This document shows, in pieces, positions 1 to 12,600 of a DNA stretch of 64,000 nt. Location of the stretch: assembly GCA_022592445.1 (NCBI GenBank), contig JABYQR010000052.1, positions 1 to 64,000 on the forward strand. The letters run 5' to 3'. The first letter of the stretch is position 1; the number at the start of each line of letters is the position of its first letter. The notes beneath the pieces were generated by a model. That model had not been told where the DNA came from. It ran no database searches and saw only the letters and a program-made list of their open reading frames with translations. Both the position numbers and the translations under genes were made by a program. Source of the DNA: Cytidiella melzeri (Eukaryota > Basidiomycota > Agaricomycetes > Polyporales > Irpicaceae).

Positions 1-1711
1 TGATGGGTTTGAATCCATTCGCGGTCACGGCGGTGCTGGAAGAAAGAGCAATCAGGTGAGTCAGCACGATGAGGTTCACCACAATTGAAACATTTAGTAG
101 CCGCAAGGGGCGCGAGGTGATCATGGTTGCGCTCGTCATGAGGCTGAGCACATATGGGGCATCGTACCACTTGAGAGCGGCATATGTCCGCAGGGTGACC
201 CCATCGCTGGCAAATAGCACAACGAGGGGTGGCCGGGCGGAAGTTGTGCGCCTGGACTGCCCTGCAGGCGCCGCCGTTAAGGTAGACTATTTGGCGCATG
301 ATTTGTCTCATGTACCTCGAAGTCGAGCTGTCGTAGAAATCAACAAAAACTGTTCCAAAGGAGGATCCTTCGGTAACGTTGACTCGTGGGTTGCCAATCA
401 TGGTGACACCTTCCCATGCGTATTGTGCAAGAAGGGCCTCCTTGATCTGTTGGATGGATTCGTCAGAACTGGCAGTAGACGGATCGGAGAAGGGAACACG
501 GCGATAGAGAATACCGTTACGGAACCGGAACTTGGAGCATGCTGGGATTGCGTTACACAAACCCTTGCACTTCCTCCAGAACGATTCAATCACAGCTTCT
601 GTGCCCTCGCACGGCGAGGTGCGGAACTGGAGTTGCAGCGCGTTGTTGATCCAGCGCACACACAGAATATCCGGCGCATCCTCTGGGATGCGATTGTCCA
701 TCTTGGCCTCTGTGTACTCGAGCGAGAAGGCGCTGAGGAGATGTTGGTCGTTGGGTATCTCGGAGACCGAGACATTGCCGCTCGACGGCTTAACCGTGAT
801 TACCTTAGATGCGTTGCGAGGAGCGTGTCTTGGAACGGCCCTGTTACTGGGCGCAGGGATCATTTTGGTGGTCATTGTGAGGACAGCCTCTGCTGGGGCG
901 TCGGGCATGGCGGAAGCGAGAGCGGAAGTGATGTTGAGGAGGGTGTTGGCTGGGCGTGACTTGACAGCCTGCGCGTACGAAGGGACAGGTCGATTAGCGG
1001 TGGGAATGGAGGTGGTTTCGACGCAGCGGCGAATGGCAGAATAGACTGCACAGATGATGTGTGGGTGCTCCTCCTGCTCGGAAGGGCCTCTGGGTGGTGC
1101 CCAGCGCGTGGTTGGGACGAACAACATGGGGCGCGGGTTGGGCGTGGGTGGTGGTGGCAGGAGCGGTGGTTACAGCAGGAGTGCTGCGAAGAGAAGGGGC
1201 AGAGACAGGGCGCTGAATGACGAGCTCACCGTCGACAGTGTTGTTCCACTGATTCACGAGGCTGCGGAGGTTGTTGAAGACCGGTAGGATGGTGTTCTCA
1301 TAGCTTTGGTTTGTCGAGCCAGATCGCGTATGCGGTGCATGACGAGCGGCTCCGTCAGGAAGGCGGCGAGGGTGGATAAGGTAGCGGCAAACGCAGGGAG
1401 AGATTCACTAATCTGACTCTCGCTATCGTAGGGTAGGTAAGCGTTGCAGGGTGCGTCGGGAGAGCATCGTCCCCCCACAGGTCTGTGTCTTCCTCTATGG
1501 AAAGCAAGCCGGGAGGGTTGGGCTGAGGAGGCTGCGAAATGTAGCTGACTGGGGCGTTCTGCGAAGGGTTATAATATGCTACAGAAGGTGCCTCTGGAGG
1601 CTGCGGCTGATTAAACTCAGCTTGACGGTCCATTGGCGGAGGGGTGAGGTAATCCAAAGACTGCTGGGTGGGGGGTAAGACCATGTCAACGACTGGTACG
1701 TCGCCAGACAT
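1..1711 (-). pseudogene. Decayed gag-like ORF with CCHC zinc knuckles (retroelement relic, cut by window edge)
   Basis: The minus strand starts with an ATG at 1711 and reads toward the window edge, but the coding frame changes near 1450, near 1260 and again near 1000, so the ORF is broken or interrupted by unrecognised introns. From about 960 down to base 1 one frame is open and encodes a gag-like body followed by cysteine/histidine clusters at about 220-60, including CAICQRWGHPADIC and CFNCGEPHRADSPDC. These are zinc-knuckle-like motifs as found in ORF1 proteins of non-LTR retrotransposons; the LINE ORF1 at 32.6-32.8 kb in this window has similar spacing. The N-terminus (1711-1400) is Pro/Gln-rich. 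By family knowledge it would bind element RNA. No reverse transcriptase is visible because the element would continue off the left edge. It could also be a domesticated knuckle protein. Confidence 0.6.
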
Positions 1712-2347
1712 GATGTATTAAAGAGGGAATCGTAACTCTAAGGGACGGCCGAATAACGCGTATTTAAGGAATAATAGTGTGTATAGATGAAGTTTTAAGG
1801 GGAACTCGAGCGAGTTATGGGGAATGGGAAGGGGAATGGTGTCGAGGGAAGCGTTATGCTTGAGCGTGGGAATTTTCCAGATGGTGGTGGTACGGGTTCA
1901 ACCAGTGGTGGTGGACGACAGAGCATCACATTATCGATAAGCTGGTAACGTCTAAGAGGTGATGTGGCAGGTGTTGGGTGCGTGAGACCTACATATGAGA
2001 GTACTCAGTGTCGGTCAAAAACGAACGGGAGGTTGCTGAGGATGAGAGTACATACTCAGGGATGTCCGGACAATCACCATCTGCGGCTCAAAGGCCCGGG
2101 CGTGTTGAGATTGTCAAGTTCGCCCTATTTCGCCCTAGAACTAGTTTTCCCCGCCTGAACATGAGATATAAAGACATTTGAACGTTTGTACGGTCGTCGA
2201 GGATGACCGCGTACTTACTCGAGTAAGTGTTCAACATGTACACAGAGAACAAAAGCGCTCAGTTTTACTCGTCGGGAGATGCCGATCTTCGGATATGGTA
2301 CAATGTGAAGGATTGCCATCCATCGCGAGTTTCCTCTGCAAACCACG
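1712..2347. other. Intergenic; presumed promoter region of the 2348 gene
   Basis: This 636-bp stretch between the gag-like relic and the plus-strand gene at 2348 has no supported ORF. I see no clear TATA box or repeat; the last about 150 bp should hold the downstream gene's promoter and leader. Confidence 0.4.
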
Positions 2348-5300
2348 ATGCCCCCAAAGAAACCACCTGCAAAGAAGCCAGAGCCGCAAGTTTCCAAGTC
2401 TCAGGCTTTGGTGACCACAGGCCCAAAGGAAATCGTCCGTAAGATTCACCAAAGCAAACGCGACGCCGATGGACACAAGCCGACCACCGCTCGTGCTCTC
2501 GTCCTTCGCAATGGCAAATATGGAGCTATGGGCACAGGAGAAATGATGTTGGTGACAAAGATGAGCGGCAGAGAAAAGTTAGAACTCCTTGCAGGTAAAC
2601 AATTCGCGAATTTGAGTGGTGGCAATCGTCATTGACCGTCTTCCAGAGGACCTTGTCGCGAGATACACACAGGCTTTGGCGATGCCATTTAACGCCAACA
2701 ATGCGATCAAGATTGCCGAGGCTCAGTATACATGTACGTGCAATCTCAGACGCGTCATGACCGTGCTTATCGCGTGCGCGGGCAGCGTGCTTGGATGAGA
2801 TTCAAAATCTCCAGGACCCTGTGCTGTTCTACCATACCATCAAATCTGACGCTGAAGCCCGCAAGCCTCAGCTACCACCAGCGACCGGAAAGAAGAGGCA
2901 ACAACGTAAGGACCTCATGACCGACCCTAGTTTCATTGCCAGTGTCATTTCGTCCAGGTCTGTGGATACGAGCGCCACTTCTAAACTGGTAGCTCAAAGC
3001 CGATCCACAGGATTCACAACGCATATATGTTCGCATCTGCGTGGCGTCTTGTGGGCTTGACCTTGACCGAGAACGTGGATGTCGAGCGGGACAGTCAGAT
3101 TCGCGATATTCTCAAGAAGGACCCCAAATTTCGTGCTCAATACTTGGTCTTGTACGACTTGATCACCATCCTCGTTAATTTTGGGCAGCAAAAGTTCGCG
3201 CAACTTGCTACCACCGCTCGTATGTCTGTTCTCATCTGTCGTCGCCTCACACTAATTTTGTACACAGCTCACTGGGGTCAGTACTTCCAGGTAAATCAGG
3301 ACAAGGAGCTCGATGCCACTAAGCCGGAATATATTTTCAGCTGGGAGCATCTGAAGAGCGTGCACAAGTCGTTCCTGGACTCGATTGTGGTAGAACTTTG
3401 CTTGCCAGACTCCACGTATCCTAAGCAGATCTTGATCCATATACTGTCCGAAGCTCTAGATGAGACTCCCCGCGATGCGAAGCGGTTTCCTCAAGAGCTC
3501 TGGGACGCCATGGGTGATTTGGCTGTAAGACACACTCTCTTACTCATTGTAATCCACCCTTACCATATTGAAGTCGACGGTACAACTTCTCGAGGTGCTT
3601 GAGACTCCTCTTCTAGGCCCTGAGGGCGAAGCGTGGAAGAAAGAGGAACGTCAGATGCCCGAAGAATTCGAGAAGTGGGTCGATGCGCAGCTTTTCTCTG
3701 AGAAAGCATCTCGGGAGAATGCCAATTTCCAGAACATGCTGGTACCGATCGATATTGAGCTCAAGAAGGCCCATGTCGTCGAGACAGTCTGGAAGTATAT
3801 CAACCTCGTGAGTAAATAGTGTCCTTCCAGGTGCTTCAGTAGGCTCAATGGACTGCCACAAGAACTATCTAGGAGTCTCAGGAAAGACCATTGACGCACT
3901 CTGGGGGTTGGACGACGTCAATTACCGCAAACCGTCGTGGCATGCGAGAAAAACCCAAGGCAAATCAGAGACTGCGGATGGTGACGACTATGACTCAGAC
4001 GAGGGCACTGCTCTTGTCCCCTACGGCAGCAAAATAAAATCCAAGCCCAAGAAACCTTTTCTGATTGCATCGAGCGGATATGAAAGCAACCAGTCTATGC
4101 CTTCTCTGCAGACCATATCCGATTCATCTGAGGAGCCGGAGGAGGTCTCAGAGGATGAGGGCTCAGACGATGGCGATGATTCAGACGAGGAGAGTGGGGA
4201 AGAGGACGAGAACTATGATGAGGACGAGGAAGATCATTTGAGAGAAATGCTGAGAGAGGCCATGGATATGGCTGCTGCCGATCCTGACTTTTACAACCCT
4301 AGACGTGAAGCGGCATACTTCAAGGAAGCTGCTGAGGAGAAGCGGGATAATTCGTTCATCAAGCTTTTGGGCTCTTTGCGTGGTAAGCGTCCTCGTTGGA
4401 TCTCTAGACAACTACCATAATCATGATCGAAAGGCCGAATGTTCACGGCCAATCCGAGCCTGAAAACTAGTACCCGCGGCGAACCTCGTCAGCCGTATAC
4501 CGGTCCTAAGCCGTCAACTTCAGCCTACACCCCTGCTCAGCCTTTCAAGCCGGCTGCCAAGACGCCGTCTACCCCGCAGAAAGGTTGGTTCTACTGCTGC
4601 TTGAGGGTGCTGAGCTCAGGCACTGAGAATGGAAATTTGCAGCTACACAACCTCAGACAAAGAATGCAACCGTCGAAGAGGTATCAGATGAAGACGAGCC
4701 GAGCACCACCCCAAAGAAAAAGAAAAAGAAACCAAAGAAAAAGAAGAAGAAAGCCTCCGCTACCGCTGAGGGTGTAACTGCAGAGTCTAATGATGGCGGA
4801 ACTGGTCCTGTCATTGAAGAAGTTTCTCCGCAGCCTTCGCCTGCTCCTGCTCCTGCTCCTGCACCAGCGGCGCCGACCTCTCCCCAGCAGCAGCAGAAGA
4901 CGCCTGTGACTCCCAAGACTCCCACTAAGAAGGCACCAGTCTTACTCAAGGGTACCGCCACGGTATCTACGCTTCCTGCACATGCTTCGACTGCATCATT
5001 GCCGATTCAAACTGAGCAAATCGCGCAATCTGCCCGCTCTTACCTTCAGAAAGAAGGTCTGGCCGCAGAGAAGGCCAAAACGAAGACTCGTAGCGACCAG
5101 CCCACCATGTTCAGCATTCCCGAAAAGAGGAGCATCTTTTCGAGATTGACCGGTAAGAAGGACAAGGCGAAGGAGAGGAAGCAGGATGCTGCAGCTGCAG
5201 AGGGCGACAAGCACAGCTTCTTGTCTAGGATGTCCAAGAAGACGAAGAACTATATGCATCAGCTACTGCACTCTTCCGAAGACGAGAAGCAGGGTATCGC

Positions 5301-5710
5301 GCCGTTGAAGTGGGAACATTTCGTTAAGGTATGCTGCAATGTGCCAATTTCAAGCTCTGGTGCTGATGGGTTTCTAGGTTATGCGCGAAATGGGTTTTTC
5401 CATCGATCCAAGTACCGCAGGTTCCAGTGTCCGCTTCGATCCTCCTGATCCTCGCGATCCTGTGAGTACATTGCTGACACTTCGTTCCGCGCATCCTCAC
5501 ATCATACTTCTGCAGTCCATCACCTTCCATAAGCGTAAGTTTTGTATCGTGACGGATCGCTGTGGAACAGCTCACAGACCGATTGATTGTACAGCTCATC
5601 CTGATCCCACGCTGCAGCCTTTCAAGGTTAGGGAGTTCGGTCGAAGGCTTACCAGAACATATGGCTGGTCTGAAGCGGACTTCTATATCAGGGCCGTCAA
5701 GGCGTCGTGA
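2348..5710 (+). CDS. Large basic/acidic protein of unknown role with HicA-like C-terminal domain
   Basis: A multi-exon gene with ATG at 2348 (MPPKKPPAKKPEP...) and TGA at 5708-5710. Introns have clear GT..AG ends, for example after 2594 (donor GTAAAC, acceptor TTCCAG) and before the last exons at about 5330-5380, 5461-5515 and 5534-5594. The N-terminal half is an all-helical region of no family I recognise. An Asp/Glu-rich stretch (about 4110-4240) is followed by Lys runs (about 4715-4755), Pro/Ala-rich linkers (about 4830-4900) and a basic helix (5090-5260). The last about 75 residues read LKWEHFVKVMREMGFSID, then GSSVRFDPPDP, then a HKPHPDP motif and a basic tail, closely resembling the HicA mRNA-interferase fold (W, GF, GS-x-x-x-F, and P-H-P positions). 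HicA's catalytic His after GS is Ser here. Function unknown; an RNA-binding role is inference. Confidence 0.75.
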
Positions 5711-6060
5711 ACTCTCAGCTCTGTATCTCTTTCAAGCGTGTAAATTCGGCGAGTTTGCTGTATCACTGACAACCCAAAGTATGTCAGGCCAATGTTGTTG
5801 TATCACTAGGTGTCTGCCTACGTTAACCTGTATCCCGAGTATCTCGTGCAATTATATGTACCGAACGGTTGATAACTGAAGTATTGGTCACCAAGAACGG
5901 CTGAGCAGTTTGACGCGTACGACATTCCACAGGGAAGCAAACATACATGCTGATTCAATTCCCTCAGTATGAAAGGTGAGTGTCAAAGCAAAGCTAGCGA
6001 ATATGGATAAGCGACAACATAGGAAACGAAAGCAATATCTACTGGGAATTCCGGACAACC
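5711..6060. other. Convergent intergenic region
   Basis: 350 bp between the 3' ends of the plus-strand HicA-like gene and the minus-strand nucleoporin gene. It must hold both 3' UTRs and polyadenylation signals; no gene is visible. Confidence 0.5.
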
Positions 6061-8390
6061 CTATGACGGTTTGGTCTTGACTTTTGCGACCTCTTCATCA
6101 AGAGTCCTTCTGAGCTCATCCGCTTGTTCGTTGGTCTTCACTCGGATCTTGTAAGGAAGGGAAACCCCATTCTCGTGTCCCATGAATGAGACAACATTCT
6201 TCGCCGCTGATGGATTCATGCCAGCGTGTATGTTAAAGTTCTAGGGGTGAACCACGAATGTCAGATACCAATGAGCGAGAACCTGCATTTGATACATACT
6301 ATCAAGATTTTCCCGGTGCTGCTGTTCCGCAGAAGCAGTCTACGAGCGTCGGTCTCTTTGTGAACTTTCACCTTCAACAGCCCTGAGCGGATGTCGCATT
6401 AGCGTGCGACTTCCCACGTCAAGAGGAGCAGTACAGACCGACGCCCATGTCTTTCCATTCCTGAGTACCGTCATCTTTCTTTATCATCTTGTACACTTTC
6501 GACTTCTGCTCGTGCGCAGTGTTTTCATCTTCCTCGCCTTCACCGTCCTGATCGTGCACGGTGTTGGTAATCAGCATCGGAGGCGCCTCATCCGGCGTGC
6601 CTTGTCCCAAAGTGTCCTCGCTTCCTTCACTTTCTCTGTCTGTAACATCCCCGACTTTCGGAGCACCGAAAGAGAACGCGCTAGAAGTCGATTGCGGCGC
6701 AGACACTGCGTCAGGCGTCTTTGGCGGACTGCCAAAACCAAAGCCGACGGGGTTTCCGATACTGCCGCTACCAGTCTTCCCAAATCCAAAAGTCTGTCTG
6801 GTAGAGCTTGCGCCAAATGTAAACGGTGACGATAAACCGGATGAAGACTTGTCAGACGACGTCCCACCGACAGCAGCGGTGCCGCTGAAGGGATTGCTTG
6901 AAGACATTGATCCGAAAGCAGGCAAACTAGACGCTTTGCCATTTTGCTTGTCTTTCGTGTCATCCGAGGGAGCACTGAACAGGCTACTAGAGAAGACTGA
7001 AGGAGTGGCTCCATAGGCTCCACCTCCGTCTTTGCTTGCTGAGCCCCCAAATGCTTGCAAAGTACTGGAGGTTGGTGCACCAAACGCGAAAGCTGATTTG
7101 GTACTAGTGGAAGATGAACCCAAGTCAGTCGTCTTCTCTGCTGCTTTGTCGCCAGAAGATGACGAAGAGCTCGAAGTCGGCGCCCCAAACGTAAAAGGAG
7201 ATTTGACGGCTGTGGAAGATAAACTACTGTCGGCCGGCTTGTCTGCTGGCTTGTCTCCGAATGGGAATGATTTATTACCGGGGGGAGGTGACGCAAGTTG
7301 TGGTTTGAATCCTCCTTCACTTGACGGTGCGGCAGCTGCAACGGGGGGGAAGTTAAATCCAGAAAATGTGGAAGGAGGTGCAGGCATCGCAAGCGAACTC
7401 TTCGATTGTGAGTTTGATGCAGTAGTCGAATTTGAGCTGGATGAAGAGCCTCCAAATCCGCCTGAAGATGCCGGTGGGGGTGGTGCCTTTGATTCTATCT
7501 TCGCTACCGCTGCAGGCGTTGGAGAGGACAATTTCTTCAGGCTCCCTTCATAGTCAGACTTGACCCCAGACCTCAATACATTATATCGCTCCATAATGTC
7601 TGCAATATTGGTGTATGGATCCGAATCAACTGCTTTCTTGCATGCAGCCAGAAAAGATACGTTCAGACCACGCAGCGCTGTGTAGTACTTGGTCTCCACT
7701 TTCACCCGTTCGTCGTCATCTAGACGGGTATGGTGACCGTTTTGTATGGAAGGCTCTGGCTTTGACGAGGCATCAACCACTGACGCGAATAGTTTTGTCG
7801 CGTTCGATACTGGAGCTGAAGTGATGGACACTGGGTTCGCCGGCGGGAATGACGATGTAACGGCCGAGAACGCTGATGAAGGAGGTGTAGAGACCGTCTT
7901 GGTTGGAGTGGTAGAAGCGGTAAACGCGAATGGTGTGGTGCTAGCCACAGATGACCCGAACCCGCTGAAGCCGCCAAATCCAGCGAACTTCGGAGCAGCT
8001 GGTGGTTCGGGCTGAGGAGCAAAAACATATTGAGCGTTGTTCATGTAGTAGATAAGACTCAATGATGCACCTCCGGTGTGGCTGAGGCTGAAGGGGTTGA
8101 CAGTGGTGCTGGTGCAGCTGATACAGCAGCAGAACGTCGGGGCAGCGCGCGCATCCTTCCAACATAATGTGGTTAGTCTATGTCAACATAGCGAGAATAT
8201 GAGGACGCACGGTCTTTTGGCAATCACAGTAGCATCAGCTTTCTTGAAACCTTTCGCCGGCTCTCCATCCGCAACTTCCTAACGCACCAATTAACATTCG
8301 GTGTTAGCTTGTACAACAAACTCTGCAACGTTCTCATACCTCCTCATCGCTGTCATCCCGTGTTAATTGATTCTCTGCTCCTCGTTTCAT
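6061..8390 (-). CDS. NUP2: Nup50/Nup2-type FG nucleoporin with RanBP1 domain
   Basis: Minus-strand gene with ATG at 8390-8388 (MKRGAENQLTRDD) and stop TAG at 6063-6061. Exon 1 is 17 codons, followed by GT..TTAG introns at 8339-8279 and 8210-8156 and another at about 8060-8010. The N-terminus has the KRGAENQL and AKGFKKADATVIAKRP segments of Nup50/Nup2, which in this family contact importin-alpha. The middle (about 7990-6700) holds many FG/GFG dipeptides in Ser/Thr-rich linkers plus a conserved YYTALRGLN...FLAACKKAV helix. The C-terminal three exons encode a RanBP1 domain (EWKDMGVG, LLKVKVHKET, LLLRNSSTGKILINFN, NVVSFMGHENG, YKIRVKT). It should act at the nuclear pore basket, binding Ran-GTP and releasing cargo from importin-alpha. 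The start at 8390 is preferred over an internal Met at 8062, which lies in the third intron. Confidence 0.93.
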
Positions 8391-9634
8391 GGTCTATCCG
8401 TGAAGCGACAGAGTCGAGTTGAGTGAATACTGGCAACAACTGAGCAAGGAATGGCCACCGTACAGAACGCGACCTTCAGCATGGTCGCGAGTCACGTGCG
8501 GGCGTTAAGCGGAGTTGGAGTTACGGTCCGTATTCAGAAGGGCGCATCAGCGCCCCCATTTTGGACTCAACGGCGGTTGAACGCCCAATATTCTCGCAAA
8601 ACACGCTCAGGCTCGCGCCGGCACATTCACATTTTCTGATTGTACTGATTTCATTAGCATGGAGCGGACTGCGGTAAGCTGCTGATAGAAGCAGTGATTA
8701 CCTTGCGATTGACTGTTGATAATGAGCTTTTATTTGCCGACAGAGCATCAACTTGCCATCCTTGTGACCCTCATGCATATGTTCATTCTGCTGGTTGAAA
8801 TTGTCGATTTTCCACCGGATCCTCACTGCCACCTGCGCTGCAACGGTGAACGGTGTGTTTGTGTGCGTACGGGCATGGTAACCTACGGGCTTTCAAGCCT
8901 ATTATTGTGTTCCTTGAGAAGATGACGCTCGCCTCGTTCACAATCGTCAAGGTACGCTTATCTACTAGCGGTGTGATCTGGTGGCAAAGTGTGCGCTTGA
9001 GCCATGCCAAGATGTAATGCCGAGGGATGTATGTATTGAGTGCGGAGAGTTCGACCTGAGAGAGAAGATCTATTGGAATATCAGACTCAGTGAGTACGAG
9101 ACTGCTACGCACGCTCATACTCTTAGAACCTCAACTACATAGAAGTACCAGACACGTTACGTGAGTCTCACTGTTTCCCTGGGAGTGGTTTGCTACTCAG
9201 CCGCATCTCGCGAGCACAACAATACACTCCAGAGACGCGACAGAAGACTTCGAATGGCTCGCCGTCTTCTTGGCTTTGATGTCCAACTCGAGTCCTCAAC
9301 GTGTGCTCAATGCGATATCTCCTCGGTTTGCTCGAATTTGCGAAGAGCCTACGCAGCATATCCTCGTTGTCTGTTATGGCTGATTGCGCTAATGTATGAA
9401 TGCACGGAACGCCATGTGTATGTTCAAATTCACAAAGGACGGGCCTGAGGCCCTGTAGGCAGCTCGAGGCGCAAACCACTCCATGGATTGGTATTAGCTA
9501 CTTAATTGGCCACAGCACTATGAATTGGGTCGGAGATTCGGAATTAGCCGGTTTCCTCAGACAGAATTAGGCTCGACCACAGCGCGCTAACCGTTAGGAC
9601 GTAAGAACCTGCTCTCCTCTTCCTTGCTCCTCTC
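8391..9634. other. Divergent intergenic region with an unresolved minus-strand coding candidate
   Basis: 1.24 kb between the divergent NUP2 and MGA2 starts. It should contain both promoters. Two overlapping minus-strand open frames (9479-9168 and 9118-8783) look protein-like (for example segments VELSALNTYIPRHYILAW and DEDMLRRLFANSSKPRRYRIE-type wording) but match no family I recognise and cannot be joined convincingly by splice sites. They may be a degraded gene. Confidence 0.3.
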
Positions 9635-12600
9635 ATGTCTACCTCGTCGACAACGGCGTGCTCGAGGTCGCCCTCGCCAGCTACACCAGAGGCCACTGAT
9701 AATCTTGACTCTGCAATCACACAAGAAGTTGTAAATGCCTGGTGTAACTCGCTGTCCCAGGACGGATTCTTCGTACGCAGCGAGCCGTACGATAAGGAGC
9801 CCGTAGCTCAGCTGGAGTTAGGAGACTTGATACAAGATGATGCATACGACGAGTGCGCTCTTCTCTGACACTGCTACGAACCTTCACCAACTCTCCATTA
9901 GCACTCCCAACACTGAAAGTCTTCCGTCGGACTTCCGCAAGCAGTCCCTACCGTATTCCTTTCCTATACCAACATCCGCTATGCAATCTCTTCCACAGCA
10001 GACTGCAATAGTGCCTACCAAGCCGATCCCGCCTCCCTCACAGGTGCGCAGAGACCCACCGACGGCAGCCTTTCAATCCGTTGTCTATCCGCCTAAGGAA
10101 GCGTGTACCAAGTACGTCTATATCGGTTTCATCCCCGAGTCAGCTGTCCTAACTTGTCTGTTTTAGCCTTCCAATCATGTTCCCGTCCATTCCTGAAAGC
10201 GGGACCAAGTCTCGAGTGGAGACTCAAGTTCGCCTTACGGTCGATTTGGCGCACGCCAGCACCTCCTCTGGCGAACCTTCAAAGTATGATCGTGTTGGCA
10301 GTTGGAAATGGCTGCGGCTGCCTAAGGGCACCAGCACAAAGCGACGTACGCGCAAGGAGGGCAAGATTGGTTCGTACAAGTGTTGTCTGCATTACTGCGC
10401 CCCTTACCTCCATTGTTAGATGCGGCCCCAGAGGACACGTTGTTCTTGACGACAGAGATTACGTGTGCTTCCCCTCCGCACACAAATGTGACATGCTGCA
10501 CGAGCTGTCAGGCTCGCGAAGTGCGTCCTTATCCGCCTGCCGAATACAGACACTGACTTGACAAATTTGAAGGCAAAACGGATTGAACGAAAAGTTGCAG
10601 CTCGGATACGTCCTGCACGGTCCGACGATGAGAACACGGAAGAGCCCCCGTTGATACCTGGTCGAGGAAAGCATGAAGATGATTCGAAGCTTATCCAATT
10701 CAACTGTCCCGAGGTCCTTGACTTGTCGATGGGTACCGTCATCCTTCCCCTCCGCATCACATGCTACTGCCGTCACCATCGCGAGAAGACAGGATTCAAC
10801 GTTCATTTCACGATGTTCGATTACAGAGGGCGAGTCGTCGGATCGGGCGTTACTCGACCTATCATGATCACAGACGACCATAAGAGTACCGGTGTCAACA
10901 AGAGCTCTGCTACTGCCGAAATGGCCCCTGACGCTGATTGGTCCCTAGGAATGAGCGAGCGTCAAGACGCCCCAAGCAAGCGAAAGGGTCGCTTAGACGC
11001 CGGAGCGGAGCGAACCAAGAAGCGCACCAAACCGTACGACGGCAGACGGTCGGGGAAAGTCTCGCGCAGGAATAGCAGTGGCAGCTTGCACTCTGCCGCC
11101 GTCCCATCATTCACCACGACCAGGGCTTCTACGCCGGCACTGAGCCATGGCAGCTCGCCTGGTCAAGTGCCATTGACGGAGCCAACCACCCCCGAAGCCA
11201 GCGATGAAGTTGCCGCAGAAGCAATCGCCCACCTCCTCTCCTCACTCGATTCATCCCAGGGGACGTCTGACACGCTCTTTGAGGACGTCCTGATGCCGGA
11301 CGTACCACACTCACTTTCCCCGAACGATCTGCCAGTGGAAGCACTGGCGACATCCGCGTTCGTCTCCCCAGACCTTTCACTGACAACGCCTACCTCAGTG
11401 ACGTCTCCGCACCTGCTGTCCACTTCTCCGCATCTGTTGTCCATTCCATCGCCGTCGATGCCGTATCTGTTCCATCCTGACTCTCATTCTTCCATCTCCG
11501 CTCTTCCCACCCCAAAGATCCATAGGTTGATTCCAGCGCATGGTCCGACGTATGGCGGGATAGAGATCACCGTCTTAGGGGCGAATTTCCACCCAAATAC
11601 CCAATTTACATGCGTGTTCGGTGAAGCTCGCGCTGCATCTACGCATCGCTGGAGCGACAACACCCTGGTCTGTCTGCTACCGCCTACTGCAACTGCTGGA
11701 GTAGTAGCCGTTTGGTTTGAAGGTATGCCGAAAGACGAGGATGGCACACCGCCCAGTCTGTTCGTTTACCAGGACGACACTGATCGTGCTCTGTAAGACG
11801 CCACCCTCCTCTTCGGAACAAACCACTGAATGTCATCATTGTCAGGATGGAACTCGCCCTACAGGTCGTCGGCCTGAAGATGACAGGCCGTATTGAGGAC
11901 GCACGAGAGGTGGCTATGCGGATCGTTAACACGACTGGCACGGACAACCTGAACGGTCCGACATCAGACGCTGCCAGCGGCGCGATGCAGTTGGCTGCTG
12001 CACTCAATTTCTCTGCCGACGTCCGTCGCGTCCTATTGTCTGGCGCTGGGAAAGGGCCCGAATTGGAGAAACTCGTGCTGGATTTCCTGACAGTGCTTGA
12101 CACACCTTTGACAGTCCGCACGCGCGCTACAGCCTCAGCTATTTCCCACGCGAATGCCAGTGGACAAACTCTCCTCCATCTGGCAACCTTCCTCGGCTTT
12201 GCCATGGTCGTCGACTTCCTTATCGCTCACGACATCGACCTCGATGCCCGAGACAGAAACGGGTTTACGGCACTTCACTTCGCGGCCCTCAGTAAATCGG
12301 CACCTTGCGCGCGGCTTCTGATGAAAGCAGGCGCTGCTTTGGATATCGTAAACGCCCTTGGCAAGACGCCTGCTGAGATCGCACCTGCTGGCATGTTTGA
12401 AGATCTTCTGCTCCAGGACCACAGTCTTGCCAATTCTGAAGGCCAGGACGACGAAGCGGCATGGGGAGACATCGAGGAAGTTGAGAACGCAGACGACCGG
12501 CCTACACCTCTGAAGACTGTCAGGCGTCGTCGCTCCGATCGTAAACTCAGGGAAAGGCCGTCAGGCGCCGCCTCCGCTGTTTCCAAGGACGAAAAGCTGC

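Noticed and set aside
69..959. Long plus-strand open frame of 296 codons
   Set aside because: It is antisense to the gag-like zinc-knuckle ORF on the minus strand, which has recognisable motifs; the plus frame has none.
6419..8062. Nucleoporin gene starting at the internal Met 8062
   Set aside because: That Met lies in an intron; upstream exons from 8390 supply the conserved Nup50 N-terminus in frame.
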